DNA of 64,000 nucleotides. It comes from Peribacillus sp. ACCC06369. Its GTDB lineage: Bacteria > Bacillota > Bacilli > Bacillales > DSM-1321. The first letter of the stretch is position 1; each line of letters begins with the position of its first letter. Below the pieces are notes generated by a model that had not been told where the DNA came from, ran no database searches, and saw only the letters and a list, made by a program, of their open reading frames with translations. The position numbers were made by a program, and so were the translations under genes. Positions 27,607 through 35,235 of this stretch are shown one piece after another. The stretch is taken from positions 3,286,001-3,350,000 of the forward strand of contig NZ_JAUCEN010000002.1 of NCBI RefSeq assembly GCF_030348945.1. The letters run 5' to 3'.

Positions 27607-28403
27607 AGAGAGCACGTATAGCCTATGCAGGTGCCATACATCAAGCAAGTGAATATAATGGCCAGCTCCAATTGGCGGATGGCCGGATTGTCCATGAGCA
27701 AGATGTTGTCTGGCTTCCCCCAGTGGAACCGCGGACTGTGTTCGCACTTGGTTTGAATTATGCAGACCATGCGAAGGAGCTTGCTTTTAAAGCCCCGGAA
27801 GAACCCCTGGCGTTCTTAAAAGGTCCCAATACCTTTATCGGCCACCGTGGGCAGACAAGACGGCCTGCTGATGCATCTTATATGCACTATGAATGTGAAC
27901 TGGCAGTCGTCATCGGTAAAAAGGCGAAGAACATAAAGAAGGAAGAAGCCTTTAAGTATGTAAGTGGATATACCATTGCAAATGATTATGCAATACGGGA
28001 TTATCTTGAGAATTACTATCGACCTAACTTAAAGGTTAAAAATCGCGATACCTGCACCCCCATCGGTCCTTGGCTAGTAGATGCCGAAGATATTACAGAC
28101 CCTTCAAATCTTGCCATCAAGTCATATGTCAACGGAAAATTGACTCAGGAAGGCAACACGAAAGACATGATTTTCAGCATCGCTGATTTAATTGAATATT
28201 TCAGCAGCTTCATGACATTGAGTCCAGGCGATATAATATTGACAGGCACACCGGAAGGATTGGCGGATACTGCTGTAGGCGATGAAATCATCACTGAAAT
28301 TGAAGGTATCGGAAAACTCGTCAGCACAATAGTCGGTGACGATATATTTACAGAAGGCGGGGATCGGCCACATTTAAAATCCATAATGAACGGAAGGGAC
28401 TAA
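27603..28403 (+). CDS. hpaG2: HpaG C-terminal-half homologue, isomerase/decarboxylase (FAH family)
   Basis: This 266-residue subunit should carry out decarboxylation of 5-oxopent-3-ene-1,2,5-tricarboxylate and isomerisation to 2-oxohept-3-enedioate. The metal site is intact: YECELAVVIG supplies E-x-E (about residues 98-100) and NDYAIRDYL the Asp (about 128). Other family marks are GLNYADHAKE, DTCTPIGPW and TGTPEGLADTAVGD. It lies between hpaG1 and hpaF in a three-gene operon with 4-bp overlap and 4-bp gap. Splitting of HpaG into two genes is seen in other bacteria. Confidence 0.88.
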   Translation: MKRARIAYAGAIHQASEYNGQLQLADGRIVHEQDVVWLPPVEPRTVFALGLNYADHAKELAFKAPEEPLAFLKGPNTFIGHRGQTRRPADASYMHYECELAVVIGKKAKNIKKEEAFKYVSGYTIANDYAIRDYLENYYRPNLKVKNRDTCTPIGPWLVDAEDITDPSNLAIKSYVNGKLTQEGNTKDMIFSIADLIEYFSSFMTLSPGDIILTGTPEGLADTAVGDEIITEIEGIGKLVSTIVGDDIFTEGGDRPHLKSIMNGRD

Positions 28404-28407
28404 TTAC

Positions 28408-28791
28408 ATGCCTCATATTATTATAGAGTATACGGATAATATCAAAGATGAAATCCAGATTGACAGCTTATTGAGCAAGGTGAATGATGTACTGATCTCC
28501 TATCCTTCGATCTTTCCAATTGGCGGCATCCGATCCCGGGCCATTGAATTGAAGCATTATCGTGTTGCCGATGGTACAGAGGATGATGCCTTTGTTCATG
28601 CCATACTAAAAATTGGCGCTGGCCGCCAGGATAGTGATAAAACCAAAGTATGTGACCAACTTTTTGAAACGATGGAATCCCATTTGGCATCCCTCTTTTC
28701 AAAAAGATATCTTGCCCTCTCCATGGAACTTACGGAATTCAGTGATTTTGGCACATATAAAAAAAATAATATTCATGATCGATATAAATAA
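28408..28791 (+). CDS. hpaF: 5-carboxymethyl-2-hydroxymuconate isomerase HpaF
   Basis: HpaF isomerises 5-carboxymethyl-2-hydroxymuconate to its oxo tautomer. At 127 residues it matches the CHMI branch of the tautomerase superfamily: MPHIIIEYTDNI exposes Pro as the catalytic N-terminus after Met removal. A second conserved part is FPIGGIRSRAIELKHYRVADG (about 37-57), containing the Arg residues that bind the carboxylates. It closes the plus-strand arm and converges on hpaB, with a hairpin between them. Confidence 0.9.
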   Translation: MPHIIIEYTDNIKDEIQIDSLLSKVNDVLISYPSIFPIGGIRSRAIELKHYRVADGTEDDAFVHAILKIGAGRQDSDKTKVCDQLFETMESHLASLFSKRYLALSMELTEFSDFGTYKKNNIHDRYK

Positions 28792-28822
28792 ATGAACTAT
28801 TGGAATTCCGACTGTACAATAA

Positions 28823-28851
28823 AAGGCCTTCCCGATCATCGGGAAGGCCTT
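28823..28851 (-). terminator. Terminator of hpaB, in the convergent gap
   Basis: A near-perfect palindrome, AAGGCCTTCCCGAT / ATCGGGAAGGCCTT, is followed by TTTTATTG on the minus strand. The plus-strand side lacks a T run, so it serves hpaB best. Confidence 0.8.
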
Positions 28852-28877
28852 GAAATGATCGGATACCGCTACCGGTC

Positions 28878-30350
28878 TCAGTTGATTTCTGCAAGATGTT
28901 CAGTACGGTTTAAGAACTCCTTGACACGATCCACATATTCCTGTTTATCATAGCCGTTATATAAAGCGCTGGCCATACGGACCGGATCCCCAAAAAAGAA
29001 TCTTTCGTACAGTGTTTGCCTGGTTCCAAATGAACTCATGCATACATCCCATGCGAGGCGATACAATTTAACCCTGTCATAGGCTCCACCATTAGCGGCC
29101 TGAAGATATTTATCCAAATCCGGTCGAAGCTCCGAATTGAAATCGGCTTCATTAGGTATCGCCATTAAGCCACTAGCACCAAGAAGCTGCATTATTTCAC
29201 TGAATCTAGGGTAAATCTTCGGATAATAATTACGGGCTATGTTTAACGGTGTGAAATCAGGTGTCATCATTCCCCACTTATCCACTTTCGCGTTTGCTTC
29301 CGAAGCTGTAATGAAAGCTTTTACCGTTTCAAGGGCTATGATGACTTCCGAAATTTTCTCCTGAACATGCTGGTATTGCCCTATATTGATGGTCTCCACC
29401 ATTAGTTGCAAAATCCCTAGAACGAACTCGGTTTTGACGATATTCTTCGATACTACCTGATGGGTCATATGAACAACCGCATTGCTTTCATTATAAGCCT
29501 GGTTGCAAATGCCGACATCCCCATATGCAAATACCCGATTCCAAGGAACAACTACATCATCAAAAACGATAATCGAATCCATTTCCTCAAATCGTGAACC
29601 AAGTGGATGGTCGAAATGTGATTTTCCATAGTCAAATGATTCACGACAGATGAATTTTAACCCCGGTGTATTATTTGGTATGGAGAATGCGAATGCATAA
29701 GGGTTTTCTTCTTCAGATTGTTTAAGCAATGTTGAAGGGAAAACCATGATTTCATCCGTAATTCCTCCTTGTGTAGCTAATAACCTGGCTCCCTTTATAA
29801 TAAGCCCTTCCGAATTCTTGCCGGCAATCCGGGCAGCGATGTAAGGGTCCGGAAGCTTTGCCGCACTAACTCCCCTATTTACCTGTGGTTGAATCAGGGT
29901 ATGTGTCAACGACAAATCCTTTTCCCGGCAGAGCTCATAGTAATCTTTCATATTTTTCGCAAATGCCGAATCCTGGTTGCCGAACATATCCGCCGCAGAA
30001 CCGTACGCCATCATCCCACTGTTGATATAATCAGGGGAACGTCCCATCATTCCATTATTATGTCTTGCCCATTCTTGAATCATTTTCCTCCTTTTTTCAA
30101 GGTCTTCCTTAGTACGGGGCTGCATGAATGAGGTTCCTACTCTTTCATTGGAAGTTGGTGAAATATAAGTCATGATGTCTTCTTTCCCAGAATCATGTTG
30201 GAGGTCATATAATTCCGCCTGTGTTTTCATGACCCCTTTAAAAGCTGGATGTTCACTGATCTTATCCTCTACTTGCTCCCCATTGATCCATACATTCGCC
30301 TTTGCTTTGTCTACCCTATTAATATATTCTTTACCCGTTTTTGCCGGCAT
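28878..30350 (-). CDS. hpaB: 4-hydroxyphenylacetate 3-monooxygenase, oxygenase component HpaB
   Basis: HpaB uses reduced FAD and oxygen to hydroxylate 4-hydroxyphenylacetate to 3,4-dihydroxyphenylacetate. The 490-residue protein has the acyl-CoA-dehydrogenase-like fold of the family, with markers such as RSPDYINS (about 95-102), HPLGSRFEEMDSIIVFDDVVVPWNRVF (about 247-273) and the C-terminal RFFFGDPVRM (about 458-467). ATG 30350 follows AAGGGGG by 8 nt; the longer frame to 30374 overlaps that site. No flavin reductase HpaC gene is nearby, so reduced flavin must come from elsewhere. A cre-like site lies just upstream. Confidence 0.92.
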   Translation of the reverse strand: MPAKTGKEYINRVDKAKANVWINGEQVEDKISEHPAFKGVMKTQAELYDLQHDSGKEDIMTYISPTSNERVGTSFMQPRTKEDLEKRRKMIQEWARHNNGMMGRSPDYINSGMMAYGSAADMFGNQDSAFAKNMKDYYELCREKDLSLTHTLIQPQVNRGVSAAKLPDPYIAARIAGKNSEGLIIKGARLLATQGGITDEIMVFPSTLLKQSEEENPYAFAFSIPNNTPGLKFICRESFDYGKSHFDHPLGSRFEEMDSIIVFDDVVVPWNRVFAYGDVGICNQAYNESNAVVHMTHQVVSKNIVKTEFVLGILQLMVETINIGQYQHVQEKISEVIIALETVKAFITASEANAKVDKWGMMTPDFTPLNIARNYYPKIYPRFSEIMQLLGASGLMAIPNEADFNSELRPDLDKYLQAANGGAYDRVKLYRLAWDVCMSSFGTRQTLYERFFFGDPVRMASALYNGYDKQEYVDRVKEFLNRTEHLAEIN

Positions 30351-30376
30351 GATTGTATCCCCCTTCAGCATCAATA

Positions 30377-30393
30377 AACGAAGCGCTTACAAA
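30377..30393 (-). promoter_or_regulatory. Possible CcpA cre site ahead of hpaB
   Basis: On the minus strand TTGTAAGCGCTTCGTTT matches the loose cre consensus WTGNAANCGNWNNCW with one mismatch (G in place of the C near the 3' end). It lies about 30 bp upstream of the hpaB ATG. Elsewhere in 30394-30699 I see only a weak hairpin (GTCAA/TTGAC near 30645) and no gene. Confidence 0.4.
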
Positions 30394-30699
30394 TGAATAA
30401 TTTCAAAAGTTCAATTAATTAATAGAATTGCAGTTAAGTGTGTGCTGAACATGAATGATATCCAAATCCATCTACAAGAAAGGTTCCATTAAAAATTTCA
30501 GTAAGCAGTTCTTCCATAATATAGCGGTTTTCCATTTTATATTCACCAGTTCATTTTTTCCCTTAACCGGTAAACAGTTGGTATGATCGGATGAATTGTT
30601 TATCACGGAAACGTGAACACATGCATAGTCACTCCAAAATCAGAGTCAACGTTAGCTTTGACGAGACGCTCATTCATTCACCCTATATCCGCGCTGCAA

Positions 30700-31683
30700 T
30701 CAGATGATGAATTCAGGCTTGCTTTTTTCCAGGATCGGTTCTTCAAGAGTAACTTCTTCACCTGATATAATATCAAGAACAGCGGAAGCCTCATCAAACC
30801 ATGAATCCGGAGCTTTGGCTCCCCAGAATGTCTGACGCCTTGGATCATTCAAATCCCAATGGATTGGTTCTGTATCTGGGTCGGACGTTAAGTAATCCCC
30901 ATTGTATAATTCGATCCTATGACCGTCCGGGTCTCTTAAATATAGGAAAAATGCATTGGATAGGCCATGTCTTCCGGGGCCGCGTTCGATGGACTGTGCA
31001 TATCCGAGTGATGCCAGCACATCACATGCATGGATAAGTGCAAGGGGATCTGGCAGAAAGAAGCCTACATGATGAAGTCTTGGACCGATTCCGTTCATGA
31101 ATGCCTGGTCATGGACCGTTTGTTTTCTATGTAGCCATGTCGCCCATAATTGACCCGACTCATCAACAGTATCTTCCGAACAGGCAAAACCTAATTCCTT
31201 CACATAAAAATCATGGGCTTTTTGCACATTTGTTACACTACAATTCACATGATCGATCCTTTGGACCCTTGAACCCCTATGCAAATCGAATCGTTGCAGC
31301 AATCTCTCGGCTTTATCCATTTTGCTGAAAAATTCCACTGGCAATCCGGAAATATCCTGAACTCGAAGCGATTTGCCTAATGCATGCTGTGTTCCTTCTT
31401 TCATCCACTTCATTTTCATCCCCTTTGAAAGGAAAAAAGATTCCAATTCTTTAAGGTCTTCCTCTTTTTCAACTTTGTATCCTATCGCTTCAACGCTTGG
31501 CTTTTTTGCCTTTTTCAAGATAAGCGAGTGATGATGCGCTTCCTCTAAACCACGTAAATAAATGTGTTCATTTGTTCTTTCCGTTTCAACAAAACCTAAA
31601 GCATCCACATAAAAGGCCCTTGATTTATCTAAATCTGTTACATTAAGTATCGTTCTCGCAACACGAATAATAGAAAAATTCAT
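30700..31683 (-). CDS. hpaD: 3,4-dihydroxyphenylacetate 2,3-dioxygenase HpaD (VOC type)
   Basis: HpaD opens the homoprotocatechuate ring by extradiol (meta) cleavage. Its 327 residues form two vicinal-oxygen-chelate modules. The metal ligands are His in RIDHVNCSV (about 150), His in LHHVGFF (about 209) and Glu in HRIELYNGDY (about 262), the 2-His-1-Glu set that holds Fe(II) or Mn(II). This is the type I (VOC) class rather than the LigB class of E. coli HpaD. A GGGGAG site precedes the ATG, and it is 29 bp from the upstream hpaE. Confidence 0.92.
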   Translation of the reverse strand: MNFSIIRVARTILNVTDLDKSRAFYVDALGFVETERTNEHIYLRGLEEAHHHSLILKKAKKPSVEAIGYKVEKEEDLKELESFFLSKGMKMKWMKEGTQHALGKSLRVQDISGLPVEFFSKMDKAERLLQRFDLHRGSRVQRIDHVNCSVTNVQKAHDFYVKELGFACSEDTVDESGQLWATWLHRKQTVHDQAFMNGIGPRLHHVGFFLPDPLALIHACDVLASLGYAQSIERGPGRHGLSNAFFLYLRDPDGHRIELYNGDYLTSDPDTEPIHWDLNDPRRQTFWGAKAPDSWFDEASAVLDIISGEEVTLEEPILEKSKPEFII

Positions 31684-31712
31684 AGTATTCTCCCCTTCTT
31701 TTGAAATCCGAA

Positions 31713-33227
31713 TTATTTTTCAGCAGAAGAAACGGCATTTCGTTTCGAATCCCCGAATTTTGGAATATGGTGTTCTCCAATCGCCACGTGGATAACTTGT
31801 GTTTCTGTATAAAATTCAAAGCTATAATGGCCACCTTCACGTCCAACCCCACTATATTTCGATCCTCCAAATGGTATCCGTAAATCTCTTACATTTTGAG
31901 AATTCACCCAGACCATCCCACTATCGACAGCTTGAGCAAATCTATGTCCTCGTTTCATATCATTGGTCCATACATAAGCAGCAAGCCCATACTTTACATC
32001 GTTGGCCATTTTCAGTACTTCCTTTTCCGTCTTGAAAGGAATGACTGCCATGACAGGTCCAAAAATTTCTTCCTGTGCTACCGTCATATCATTTGTACAG
32101 TTCAAGAGAAGCGTCGGGGCGATAAAATTCCCTTCTTTAAATTCACCCGGTATGACACCGCTTACAATTTCTGCCCCTTCATCTTTTGCTATATCCAGAT
32201 AACGGGAGACATTATCAAAATGATTCCGATGGATCAGCGGTCCAATTTCCGTTCCTGCTTCCATTGGATTTCCAATTTTGATATTATGAACACGTTCCTT
32301 CAATTCTGCAACGAACTGGTCTATTATCGATTCATGGACAAATAACCTGGAATTAGCCGTGCAGCGCTCCCCATTGAATGAATAGATTCCCCAAACCACT
32401 GAATCCATGGCCTTTTCCAGATCGGCATCTTCAAAAATGATAGCTGGTGATTTACCTCCGAGTTCCATGGAAAAACGTTTCATTGTATCCGCACCATTTT
32501 TAATGATTTCAGCGCCAGTAGTCGTTTCTCCGGTAAAGGATATCAATTGGACATCAGGATGGGCGACCAAGGACGCTCCTGCTGTCTCCCCAAAACCGTG
32601 AACGATATTGAATACGCCTTTTGGCAAACCGGATTGGTCCACGATTTGAGCCAATTTATTAGCTGTCAACGGAGACCATTCCGCCGGTTTAAGGACACAT
32701 GTATTACCTGTAGCCAGAGCCGGGGCGATCTTCCAGGTTTCTAACATGAAAGGCGCATTCCAAGGAGTGATCAATCCCGCCACTCCTATCGGTTTATGAA
32801 TCGTATAATTAATGAAAGTGTCATCCACTTGATACGATTCTCCTATAAGCCTGCTTTTCACCATTTCAGAATAAAAACGGAAATTCTCCGCTCCCCTTGC
32901 AGCCTGTTTTTTTGTCTGGCTAATCGGCAACCCTGTATCAAGTGATTCCAAGTAGGAAATTTCTTCGGCATTTTCTTCAATTAAATCAGCAATCCTATTA
33001 ATGTATTTCAATCTTTCTTCCACTTTCATCTTTCTCCATGGACCGTTATCGAATGCATCTTTTGCAGCAGCTACCGCTAGATCAATGTCCTGTTTAAACC
33101 CTTCTGCCACAATATTGATTACTTGATTATTAAAAGGGCTAAGATTTTCAAATGTTTTCCCTGAGGTACCATCAACAAATTGACCATTGATGTAATGTTG
33201 GACATCTTGCACGGGATAAGTTGGCAT
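31713..33227 (-). CDS. hpaE: 5-carboxymethyl-2-hydroxymuconate semialdehyde dehydrogenase HpaE
   Basis: HpaE oxidises the ring-cleavage semialdehyde to 5-carboxymethyl-2-hydroxymuconate with NAD. This is a 504-residue aldehyde dehydrogenase: TPWNAPFM (about 165-172), the cofactor loop SFTGETTTGAEI (about 229-240), the general base Glu in MELGGKSP (about 254-261) and the catalytic Cys in NGERCTANSRL (about 289-299). It has an AAGGAGG site before ATG 33227. General betaine-type dehydrogenases look similar, but the hpa context is decisive. Confidence 0.9.
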   Translation of the reverse strand: MPTYPVQDVQHYINGQFVDGTSGKTFENLSPFNNQVINIVAEGFKQDIDLAVAAAKDAFDNGPWRKMKVEERLKYINRIADLIEENAEEISYLESLDTGLPISQTKKQAARGAENFRFYSEMVKSRLIGESYQVDDTFINYTIHKPIGVAGLITPWNAPFMLETWKIAPALATGNTCVLKPAEWSPLTANKLAQIVDQSGLPKGVFNIVHGFGETAGASLVAHPDVQLISFTGETTTGAEIIKNGADTMKRFSMELGGKSPAIIFEDADLEKAMDSVVWGIYSFNGERCTANSRLFVHESIIDQFVAELKERVHNIKIGNPMEAGTEIGPLIHRNHFDNVSRYLDIAKDEGAEIVSGVIPGEFKEGNFIAPTLLLNCTNDMTVAQEEIFGPVMAVIPFKTEKEVLKMANDVKYGLAAYVWTNDMKRGHRFAQAVDSGMVWVNSQNVRDLRIPFGGSKYSGVGREGGHYSFEFYTETQVIHVAIGEHHIPKFGDSKRNAVSSAEK

Positions 33228-33304
33228 GATAAATCCTCCTTAATAATTAATTCGGGAAGAAGCCAAAAATAGTATGAAATTCTGCTACCTTCCCAATCTA
33301 CCAA

Positions 33305-34222
33305 TTATGAGCCGATCACTTGGTCAATAAGTCCGTATGATTGAAGGGTTTCACGCAGTTCCTTTTCTAATGGTTCCGAAGGCGGGCCCATAGGCGGCCT
33401 TAATGCAGGATTGATTTTTCCCATCATCCCCATCGCTGCTTTTAAAGGTCCTGGATTTGTTTCTTTAAACAAAACATCATTCAATGGCATTAATTTATAA
33501 TGGAGGTCCAGAGCCTTATTCACATCACCTTCCACCCAATGGTTATAAATTTCCGCCACTTCTTTAGGAGTGATATTGGCTGTAGCACTTATATGTCCAG
33601 CTCCTCCTATAGCCAGCATTGGATAGCATAATAATTCTATGCCTGAATATAAGAGAAAATCCCTTCCACAATTCAATAAGACACGGTTCACATGTTCGAA
33701 ATCCTTATTAGATTCCTTTACACCAATAATATTTTTACAATCTTCAGCAAGGCGTGCCAATGTCTTCACTTCTAAATTCGTCGCCGTTCTTCCAGGAATG
33801 TTATAAACGATAAGCGGGATGTCAACAGAATCAGCTACTGTCTTAAAATGATTGTAAAGTGCCTGTTGATTTGGCTTATTGTAATATGGAACGATCACTA
33901 AAGCAGCATCCGCCCCCATTTCCTGTGCCCTTTTTGTCAAATGCAACGTTTCTTTCTGATTAGCAGATCCAGTACCAGGAGCTACTGGAACACGGGAATT
34001 TGCTGTTTTAATGGCCGTTTCCATCACTAATTCCCGCTCCTCAATCGTTAGAGAACTGGGCTCGCCTGTAGTCCCGCATACCGAGATTCCATGGGAACCG
34101 CTTTCAATATGCCAGTTTACCAGATTTTCAATTGCTTTTACATCCACTTCCATCTTGTCATCAAACGGAGTGATTACAGGAGCGATGGATCCTCTTAAAC
34201 GGCTTTTGATTTCTTCGTACAT
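33305..34222 (-). CDS. DapA-family pyruvate aldolase, probable HpaI substitute
   Basis: This 305-residue class I (Schiff-base) aldolase belongs to the DHDPS/N-acetylneuraminate lyase family. It has CGTTGEPSSLT (about 47-57), the catalytic Tyr in VYNIPGRTATN (about 133-143) and the lysine in IGVKESNKD (about 161-169). Biosynthetic dapA is not expected inside a catabolic cluster. The likely reaction is cleavage of 2,4-dihydroxyhept-2-enedioate to pyruvate and succinate semialdehyde, normally done by the unrelated HpaI. I recall a protein family model describing such DapA-like HpaI enzymes in Gram-positives. The ATG at 34222 follows AGGTGG; the GTG at 34234 lies in that site. Confidence 0.8.
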   Translation of the reverse strand: MYEEIKSRLRGSIAPVITPFDDKMEVDVKAIENLVNWHIESGSHGISVCGTTGEPSSLTIEERELVMETAIKTANSRVPVAPGTGSANQKETLHLTKRAQEMGADAALVIVPYYNKPNQQALYNHFKTVADSVDIPLIVYNIPGRTATNLEVKTLARLAEDCKNIIGVKESNKDFEHVNRVLLNCGRDFLLYSGIELLCYPMLAIGGAGHISATANITPKEVAEIYNHWVEGDVNKALDLHYKLMPLNDVLFKETNPGPLKAAMGMMGKINPALRPPMGPPSEPLEKELRETLQSYGLIDQVIGS

Positions 34223-34278
34223 TTTTCCTACCACCTTTTCATTATTTGAATATTCGGAATAATATAAGTGAAAAAATC

Positions 34279-34324
34279 GGCCTTGCTTTTATAAATAATC
34301 GATCGACTATTATAAAACAAAGCC
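34279..34324 (-). terminator. Terminator after gntR
   Basis: A long stem, GGCTTTGTTTTATAA pairing with TTATAAAAGCAAGGCC (two wobble pairs), encloses a GATCGATC-type inner palindrome and is followed by GATTTTTTC. It separates gntR from the aldolase gene only 57 bp downstream; no convincing separate promoter for the aldolase gene was found. Confidence 0.7.
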
Positions 34325-34331
34325 TTGATCA

Positions 34332-35009
34332 TCAAAGTGCCTGATCGTGATTAGTTTCCGACCTCTGCTTGAATGTACTTATGGCATTCAGTTTATGCTT
34401 TCTCACCAATGATTCAATATCTTCAAAAGACGCTTTTTCCTTTAAAAGCTTTATGATGCTTTCATGTTCAAAAATGGATTGGACTGCGCGTTGCGGCACC
34501 ATGGTGAACATTGACTTTCTGACTCTATTCATTCTTTGTTGCGCCTGTTTAATTTCCTCAATTAAAAAGGAATTTCCGCACCTTTCATAAATTTCAGCAT
34601 GAAAACACTCGTTTAACTTACCAAACAGCTCTAATTCAAAGTTATGGAGGGCTTTTTCCATTTCTTTGTTTAATTTAATTAGATTTTCAAAATCATGATC
34701 ATTCATCGTTAAAGAACTGAGTGCGGCTGCATAGCCTTCAAGCAAAGATAAAACAGAAAGAGTTTCAATGTATTCGCTCTCATTTATGCTTGTAACCACT
34801 GCTCCACTATAAGGCTTATATTGAATAAGGCCGTCAGATTCAAGTTGTCTGATTGCTTCCCTGACAGGAATCGGACTTAAACTAAGTTCTTTTGCCGTTT
34901 GATCGATAATGATCCGCTGTCCAGAACCGTATGTTCCATCCAAAATTAATTTACGAAGGTGTTCATAAGCAATTTGCTTTTTGCTGGGGTTTTTGTTTTT
35001 ATCTTCCAT
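34332..35009 (-). CDS. GntR-family (FadR/FCD-type) transcriptional regulator of the hpa cluster
   Basis: This 225-residue regulator has an N-terminal winged helix (about 10-75; KQIAYEHLRKLILDGTYGSG, then LSLSPIPVREAIRQLESDGLI as recognition region) and a helical C-terminal FCD effector domain (about 85-215) with conserved His/Asp ligands, for example HAEIYERCGN near 126-135. It likely represses both arms of the hpa cluster and itself until a pathway intermediate binds. Repeated AATCATATATGATT sites overlap its promoter. The ATG at 35009 has no Shine-Dalgarno sequence and lies 6-7 nt from a candidate -10, so the mRNA may be leaderless. Confidence 0.88.
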   Translation of the reverse strand: MEDKNKNPSKKQIAYEHLRKLILDGTYGSGQRIIIDQTAKELSLSPIPVREAIRQLESDGLIQYKPYSGAVVTSINESEYIETLSVLSLLEGYAAALSSLTMNDHDFENLIKLNKEMEKALHNFELELFGKLNECFHAEIYERCGNSFLIEEIKQAQQRMNRVRKSMFTMVPQRAVQSIFEHESIIKLLKEKASFEDIESLVRKHKLNAISTFKQRSETNHDQAL

Positions 35010-35014
35010 ATTTT

Positions 35015-35075
35015 CATCATATATGAAATCATATATGATTGCAATCGGTTTTCATTAAAAATCATATATGATTTT
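35015..35075. promoter_or_regulatory. Three operator palindromes at the gntR promoter
   Basis: Site A (core TCATATATGA, 35017-35026), site B (AATCATATATGATT, 35027-35040) and site C (the same 14-mer at 35060-35073, extended to an 18-bp palindrome) lie upstream of gntR. Sites A and B cover a candidate promoter on the minus strand: -35 TTGCAA (35039-35044), 17-bp spacer, -10 TATGAT (35016-35021). B and C centres are 33 bp apart, about three helical turns. Confidence 0.7.
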
Positions 35076-35186
35076 CCTTTTTCCTTTGCAAGCTTGATTT
35101 GCATTATATAATGTTCAGTTACCTATGAAAGGTTTGATGTGATAAAAATTCCCTTTAAATGGGAGGGGTATTAATTCCACTAAAAA

Positions 35187-35225
35187 AACCTGCAGACCCT
35201 GTTGTAACCAGGTAGTCTGCAGGTT
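35187..35225 (-). terminator. Terminator after aspB
   Basis: A stem AACCTGCAGAC / GTCTGCAGGTT with an inner CCTG/CAGG helix is followed by a T run on the minus strand, 11 bp past the aspB stop. Confidence 0.88.
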
Positions 35226-35235
35226 TTTAAAAAAA

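Noticed and set aside
30590..30625. TCACG-GAAA-CGTGA hairpin as the hpaD terminator
   Set aside because: Only 5 bp of stem and no T run follows; it is too weak to call.
33305..34222. Biosynthetic dapA (lysine pathway)
   Set aside because: Motifs alone would allow it, but position between a GntR regulator and hpaE points to a catabolic aldolase; kept as a family-level call.
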